DNA of 64,000 nt from Epiperipatus broadwayi (taxonomy: Eukaryota; Onychophora; Udeonychophora; Euonychophora; Peripatidae): NCBI GenBank assembly GCA_028023455.1, contig JAQFVV010012977.1, positions 30,001-94,000 of the forward strand, in the 5' to 3' direction. Positions 59,363-64,000 of this stretch are shown in pieces. How positions within the stretch are numbered: position 1 is the first letter of the stretch; the number at the start of each line of letters is the position of its first letter. The position numbers were made by a program, and so were the translations under genes. The notes under the pieces are model-generated. The model saw only the letters and a program-made list of their open reading frames with translations. It was not told the origin of the DNA and made no database searches.

Positions 59363-59424
59363 TTAGATTTATTCCAAACTTCTATTCCATTATGCATTCG
59401 TGAAACATATGATATGTGAAAAAA

Positions 59425-59500
59425 GGTAAATGATCCTCAAGATGCAGATTTTGTGCTGCACTAGCACTCAGAAGTTGGCCCAGTTCACAATCTTTCACAT
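59425..59500 (-). mobile_element. Family A fragment with decayed ribozyme
   Basis: Reverse complement has GGCCAACTTCTGAGTGCTAG, GCAGCAC then AAAATCTGCATCTTGAGGAT, aligning with the family A ribozyme; CTGATGA has become CTTCTGA and GAAA is AAAA. Confidence 0.5.
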
Positions 59501-59744
59501 ATATATTCATTTGTTTAGGATTATATGCAGAGTAAATGTTTTTTACATATGCCAAACTTTCTGTACTTACAAACTTTTATGTATTAATCTAGAGATTAGT
59601 CCTAGCCTAAATGCAAACTTTAAATCTCACTTAATGGATAATATGTCTAGGGTTATAGAAATATCAATACTTAAAATTCCTTGCCCATTTGACAGTTTTG
59701 ATAACTTTTATCTTGTGAATGGTGTACAACCATTACAATATATA

Positions 59745-61000
59745 TCATCATCATCATCATTATCAACCATTATCAATCCACTGCAGGATGAAGGTCTCTC
59801 CAAGTTTAATCCATCTTCTCCGATCTTTAGCTTCTCTTCTCCACATCACCCCTGCACACTTTCTTATTTCATCCATCCATCTCACATGTGGTCTCTTTCT
59901 GGGTCTTTTACAATCTCTTGGAATCCAGTTTAAAATTTCAATTGTCCATCTATTATCATCTCTTCTAACAATATGTCCAGCCCAACTCCACTTCAATCTT
60001 TTAATTTTTTCAATGAGGTCAGTAACACCTGTTTGTTCTCTTACCCATACATTGCATTTACGATCTCTTCTTGTTACTCCCAACATACATCTCTCCATAC
60101 TTCTTTGAGTGGTCTGAAGTCTCTGAATTGCTCTTCTATTAAGTGTCCAAGTCTCAGATCCATAAGTAAGAACTGGTAAAACACATTTGTTAAAAACCTT
60201 CCTTTTCAAACACATAGGCATATTTCCTTTTAGTATCAAGTTATTTCTACCAAAAGCACTCAAACCAAATTTAATTCTATGATTAATTTCCTCCATTATG
60301 TTTCCATCTGTATTAATAATCTGACCAAGATATTTGTAACTGTTAACTTCTTCTAATTCTTTGTAATCAATCTTTATTTTCATATTTTGAGCAAATCGAT
60401 TAAACATTACTTTAGTCTTTTTAACATTTATCTTTAGTCCTACTTTCCTACTTTCATCTGATAATTCCTGCAACATTTCCTTCAGATCTGAAGCATTATT
60501 TGCAAAAACAACTACATCATTTGTGAAATCTAAATGACTTAAATAATCACCATTTACTTTCACTCTTTTAGTTTCCCATTTTAATCCACAAAATACTTCA
60601 TGCAGCACTGCTGTAAAAAGTTTTGGAGATATGGAGTCACCTTGTCTTACACCTTTCTCAATGTTGACTTTCCCAGTGTCATTATGTAATCTAATTGTTG
60701 CTGTTGCATTTTTATAAATATTTTTTAAAATATGACAATATCCTGGATCTATACCTTGATGATCTAATGCTTTAATCACTGAAGAAATGTTTATAGAATC
60801 AAATGCCTTTTCATAATCTACAAATCCTAAGCATAATGGCAACTCATATTCATTTGTCCTTTCTATAACTTCTCTCAATACCTGGATATGATCTACTGTA
60901 CTAAAACCTCTTTTAAATCCGGCTTGTTCTCTTGGTTGGTGGAAATCCAATGTTCTCTGTAGACGAGTAGTAATTATCTTGGTAAAAATTATATATATAT
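59745..61000 (-). CDS. RTE-type LINE copy C: long open RT-containing ORF, 5'-truncated
   Basis: About 410 codons stay open from the RT fingers to the C-terminus (stop near 59763). Order: TTRLQRTLDFHQPREQAGFK (start of RT), LCLGFVDYEKAFDSI (motif A, catalytic Asp), GVRQGDSISPKLFTAVLHEV (motif B), SHLDFTNDVVVFANNA (motif C), YKYLGQIINTDGNIMEEINH (thumb), and the RTE-type C-terminal part SETWTLNRRAIQRLQTTQRS and WAGHIVRRDDNRWTIEILNW. Motif C is FTND where copy B has FADD, so one catalytic Asp is replaced by Asn: the enzyme should be dead although the frame is intact. The endonuclease domain is absent (5' truncation at a TA run, 60989-61013). The 3' end has the (ATG/CAT)n tail near 59745. Confidence 0.85.
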
Positions 61001-61092
61001 ATATATATATATAATGTAAAATACAGCACACATTATAAAATATTATAAATAAAAAAATTTTAACGGTAAATACAATATTATAGTTTAAATTC

Positions 61093-61150
61093 TTTTGTAG
61101 CGCTTTCGATTACATGGTAATCCTCATCAGCTTTAACTGAATTTCAAATT
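61093..61150 (-). ncRNA. Hammerhead ribozyme-like motif, PLE type
   Basis: Minus strand: CTGATGA (61130-61124), G, stem II GATTAC/GTAATC (six perfect pairs, loop CAT), GAAA (61107-61104), then GCGCTA with AGCGCT palindromic stem III and A as cleaved base. Outer stem I AAATTC/GAATTT. All invariant core bases are present; the inner stem I is weak. Confidence 0.7.
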
Positions 61151-61384
61151 TTCAAACTTAATGTTACGTATATTTCCATAACAGCTTCAGTATTCTTTGA
61201 TTATGAAAAAACTTGTAATTATAAATTTACATTTAATAATAATGAAATAAAAATATTAATGGAAGAAAGAAATCATAAAAAGAGGAAAATTAAAGAGGTA
61301 ATATTAATAGACAAGTTGCGAATACGGCCATACACAGCTTATGGAAATATACGTAACATTAAGTTTGAAAATTTGAAATTCAGT

Positions 61385-61432
61385 TAAAGGTGACGAGCAT
61401 TGCCACATAATCGAAAGTGCTACAAAAGATTT
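61385..61432 (+). ncRNA. Decayed hammerhead motif, right arm
   Basis: GGTGACGA for CTGATGA, a degraded stem II and GAAA at 61413-61416 followed by GTGCTAC. The inverted partner of 61093-61150. Confidence 0.5.
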
Positions 61433-61489
61433 TAAAGTATAATATTGTATTTATCGTTAAAATTAATTTATTTACATATATATTTTCAA

Positions 61490-61860
61490 GCTTTAGTTTT
61501 TATCAGTGCATCTTTCATCGTATATCTATCATACTGCAATCATCCACTGTTGCAGAAGTCAGATCAATCTTTCTCAATATGGATGCCTTTTGGAGCATTC
61601 ATTTCAATTCCTTTTTTCCAAGCAGATAAGGTATATATAGCACATGATATAATTCAATTTCATACGCACATGTTTTAGATATGCTTAAAATTAACTTCAT
61701 ACACATGACATCTCTGTGACCATTTTTTGGCTTTAAAAGCTTAGCACCTTGCATAAAATATAAGTTCTGGCCAATTCTAAAAACATAAGGTATTAAAATT
61801 TCATTTTAAAGAGTTTGTTCACATTTATAGCCATATATGTATTTTTATTATCTCTAGCAC
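61490..61860. repeat. Repeat pair member, order A-B
   Basis: Segment A (61490-61690, ACTGCAATCATCCACTG ... TTCAATTTCATACG) is followed by segment B (61700-61850, CCATTTTTTGGCTTTAAAAG ... AGAGTTTGTTCACATTTA). See 58640-58940. Confidence 0.5.
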
Positions 61861-62032
61861 CATGCATATATATATATAATGCATAAAACAATACAATACT
61901 AGATAAAATCCAAATTTTTTACCAAAATCCTTACACAACCATGGCTTCATCTACTACAAATAGACCTTCGCAAGTGAAAATCAAGCTAAAGGAAACAACA
62001 TATATATACAAACAAACAAACCTTCCCATAAT

Positions 62033-62392
62033 TCATTTCAAACACCACCTTCTCTTAATATGAAAAGTTGTCTTCATAAGATTACTAGCCTCAGATTCAA
62101 AAAATATCATCAAAGTCCCCTTCATTCTTCTTTTTAATTCATTCTTTTCATAAAAAATAACCCATGCATTGTTAAACAATATTCTATGACCTGTATTAAA
62201 TTCATGAATATATAAAGCTGAGTTAAGATACCTATATTTAATTCTACTTATATGAACCATAATGCTTTCATTAAGGCTAAAGTTACTCTGACCTACATAA
62301 AACTTACCACAACTACATGGAATCTTATAAACAATCCCGGGAATAGACTTACTATCAATAGACTGCTTTGAACTATTAAGTAATGAATTCAA
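62033..62392 (-). CDS. GIY-YIG endonuclease domain of a Penelope-like element (partial)
   Basis: A 119-residue open frame. Residues 17-40 read IPGIVYKIPCSCGKFYVGQS, the GIY-YIG core (VYKI-x-C-x-C-x-K-x-YVGQ), followed by a helix with ISRIK and ALYIHEFNTGHRILFNNAWV, which is the ALA-H---TGH-I-F--A pattern of PLE nucleases, then RRMKGTLMIFFESEASNLMK. The expected H of the R-I-x-x-H helix and the final Asn-rich part are altered. The ATG is arbitrary; coding similarity continues upstream in another frame. Confidence 0.75.
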   Translation of the reverse strand: MNSLLNSSKQSIDSKSIPGIVYKIPCSCGKFYVGQSNFSLNESIMVHISRIKYRYLNSALYIHEFNTGHRILFNNAWVIFYEKNELKRRMKGTLMIFFESEASNLMKTTFHIKRRWCLK

Positions 62393-62663
62393 ATCAGAAC
62401 TTTTCTTTCATCCAACCTTCATTCCTCCTAACAATTGACTATTCTTATAAACCAAATTATATATTGAAGACTTAAAATGGTAAAGATATACTCATTATCC
62501 TTACCAACAAAATTCTTATCATTAAACTCATGACTATAAACATTTTTAGAAGTATATTCTTATTCTTCCCTTTATTTTCTTACCATTTCTTTATATATTC
62601 ATATATTTTGCTTCCAATAACTCCCTCATATATACTTTAATGCAAATTTTTTTAATATAATTT

Positions 62664-62712
62664 CTTTATTTTCCTGACAATTTTGACTGTCCTGTAGTCT
62701 TCATCAGAGCTA
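62664..62712 (-). ncRNA. Decayed hammerhead motif upstream of the PLE ORF
   Basis: Minus strand: CTGATGA (complement of 62701-62707), stem II GACT/AGTC with a seven-base loop (ACAGGAC), AAAA in place of GAAA. Same family as 51310-51356 (shared CTACAGGA loop region). Confidence 0.55.
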
Positions 62713-62880
62713 CATGATATAAACACATAACCATTACTTCATATATATATATATATCAAAACACATACATATATCTTAAAAATATACATATATATAAATA
62801 CATACATACAAATATACAAAATCTATATACACATATATATACATCCATATACACATATATAACCTACATATAAAAATATA

Positions 62881-63979
62881 TACACCTGGGTCTCATTTTA
62901 CACGATAGATAGGTTCCTCAGAAAACACGTGCAAATGAAATTGTGCAAAAATAGACGTAACTTACATTGAAAAAGGGGGGATATGGACTGTGATTTTTCA
63001 AAAATCGCATAAAAGCAAAGCACCAGGGTAAAATTACTTTAAAATTCACGCAAAAAAAAATAGGAAATAAAATATGACTAATAAAAAATTTCAAATTTGA
63101 AAAAAATTGATACATGACAAACTTTTTTTAACTATAATATTTAATTTTATCCAAAACAATATATTTTTATGCATAATTTACAGTTCATTTTTTTATACAC
63201 ATTTTAATTATTATCGCCATTTGCCGATAAACAGGTTCGTTTGCAAACTAGTAAACAATCAGATTCTTCACAAGAGAAAATACAACTAGCTCTAATATCA
63301 CTCTCATGTTGTGATAATGGTTTTCTGGTAACAACGTAATTAGTAATTAATCTTTGAGATGATGATTTTATTAATTGTTTATGAAACTAACAACTAAAAA
63401 TTAAATTCTTATTTTTGTCTTTAATTTTTTAATTTTCAATTCGTTTAAAAATCAAATTTTACATCATATTAATTTCAAGTTGCCGTAAGTAATTTTTAAA
63501 TTGTTAATTACAATTAAAAATCAGATTTTAATTTTTAAATTTAATTGTGCCCACTGCTATTACTCACCTTTTAAAAATAAACTTGTGGACACTAAATGAT
63601 TAATAATTGGTTACGTTCTTTTTTAAAAAGCAAAAACAGAATGTGATTTAAAATGCAAAATTAACACGCACAATGTTTGAACAAATTTACATTATAATCT
63701 TGTAAAATTTAATGTGTGTATACATAAAATGTGGAAATTATGATTTTAATTTCATTATTGCATAAAATCTTACTATTATAAAGCACTGAAAATATTGAAA
63801 TTACTAAGATGAAAGTCAAATTCCAATAATGTGCTATTACTTTCAATATGACATAAGTATGCAAAAATTTATTATTTAAAGTAATAGCGCATTATCGGAG
63901 TTCTACTTCCGGTGAAACATGAATCGCATAACTTCAAAATTGTGTTAAATAAGTCCACGTAAAAAAAGACCCAGGTTTA
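62881..63979. mobile_element. TIR DNA transposon, non-autonomous, copy 2
   Basis: Starts TACACCTGGGTCTCATTTTA and ends AAAAAAGACCCAGGTTTA, with inner blocks shared with 52946-53793 (AGATAGGTTCCTCAGAAAA, CATGAATCGCATAACTTCAA). Longer than copy 1 by about 250 bp. No transposase frame. Confidence 0.75.
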
Positions 63980-64000
63980 TATATATACAAAAAGATATAT

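Larger units (their letters stand above)
61022..61460. mobile_element. Inverted-arm element with two outward hammerhead-like motifs
   Basis: 61022-61185 and 61340-61465 are inverted repeats (GTTACGTATATTTCCATAA against TTATGGAAATATACGTAAC mark the inner ends). The middle 150 bp are AT-rich without a frame. It may be a PLE that lost its coding part. Confidence 0.75.
61990..62770 (-). mobile_element. Penelope-like element, 3' coding part and upstream hammerhead region
   Basis: Reading on the minus strand: a hammerhead-like motif at 62710-62665, a frameshifted stretch (SSIYNLVYKNSQLLGGMKVG near 62470-62410), then the GIY-YIG ORF. Much of the element is missing between these parts, since no RT lies between them. 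Confidence 0.65.

Noticed and set aside
59430-60179. Plus-strand frames over the RTE copy
   Set aside because: Antisense shadows of the RTE ORF at 59745-61000.

Overview
This window is AT-rich, repeat-dominated eukaryotic (animal) DNA. No host protein-coding gene, rRNA gene or functional tRNA gene could be supported. The organism is probably a lophotrochozoan invertebrate, and a cephalopod mollusc is my best guess. That guess rests on the very long TCTA arrays, the RTE-type and Penelope-like retroelements and the abundance of hammerhead motifs. It is inference from style, not from a diagnostic gene.

Nearly everything recognisable is mobile DNA. Non-LTR elements: an old LINE with an RT and a CCHC-type finger (240-1690), relatives at 6740-7185 and 25900-26750, and four clear RTE-type copies (11320-12990 minus, 41004-41885 split by a 5' inversion, 58945-59362 plus, 59745-61000 minus), plus fainter fragments. 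Penelope-like elements (PLEs) with RT and/or GIY-YIG remnants lie at 2930-4495, 50890-52260 and 62000-62760. LTR elements: 14415-19589 has a gag-like ORF and an unfamiliar ORF with 30-residue repeats but no pol; 36361-40976 has LTRs only. DNA transposons: a Merlin/IS1595-like transposase relic (13328-13850) and two TIR elements of one family (52946-53793, 62881-63979). There are also tRNA-like SINEs and many microsatellites.

The most striking layer is hammerhead ribozyme (HHR)-like sequence. By eye I count about 28 sites that keep all or part of the pattern CUGANGA - stem II hairpin - GAAA - short self-complementary stem III - cleavage site. They fall into several sequence families. (A) A roughly 300-400 bp element with a tRNA-like tail (GTTCAAA box), best copies 57840-57900 and 48733-48801. 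(B) PLE-associated arms (2945-4490, 51206-51719, 61022-61460, 62640-62760). (C) A palindromic family (35625-35971, 44715-44916, 46610-46860, probably 22300, 33222 and 43817). (D) Elements at 28632-28925, 29660-30130 and 53860-54310, the last two as direct, partial tandem dimers. (E) A 160-bp unit with perfect 30-bp inverted ends at 9336-9495. Many copies occur as head-to-head inverted pairs with the two ribozymes pointing outwards, sometimes with a TA microsatellite at the apex. This resembles PLE pLTRs, the metazoan retrozymes and the schistosome Sm-alpha elements, but the family A combination and the recurring head-to-head geometry deserve direct testing.
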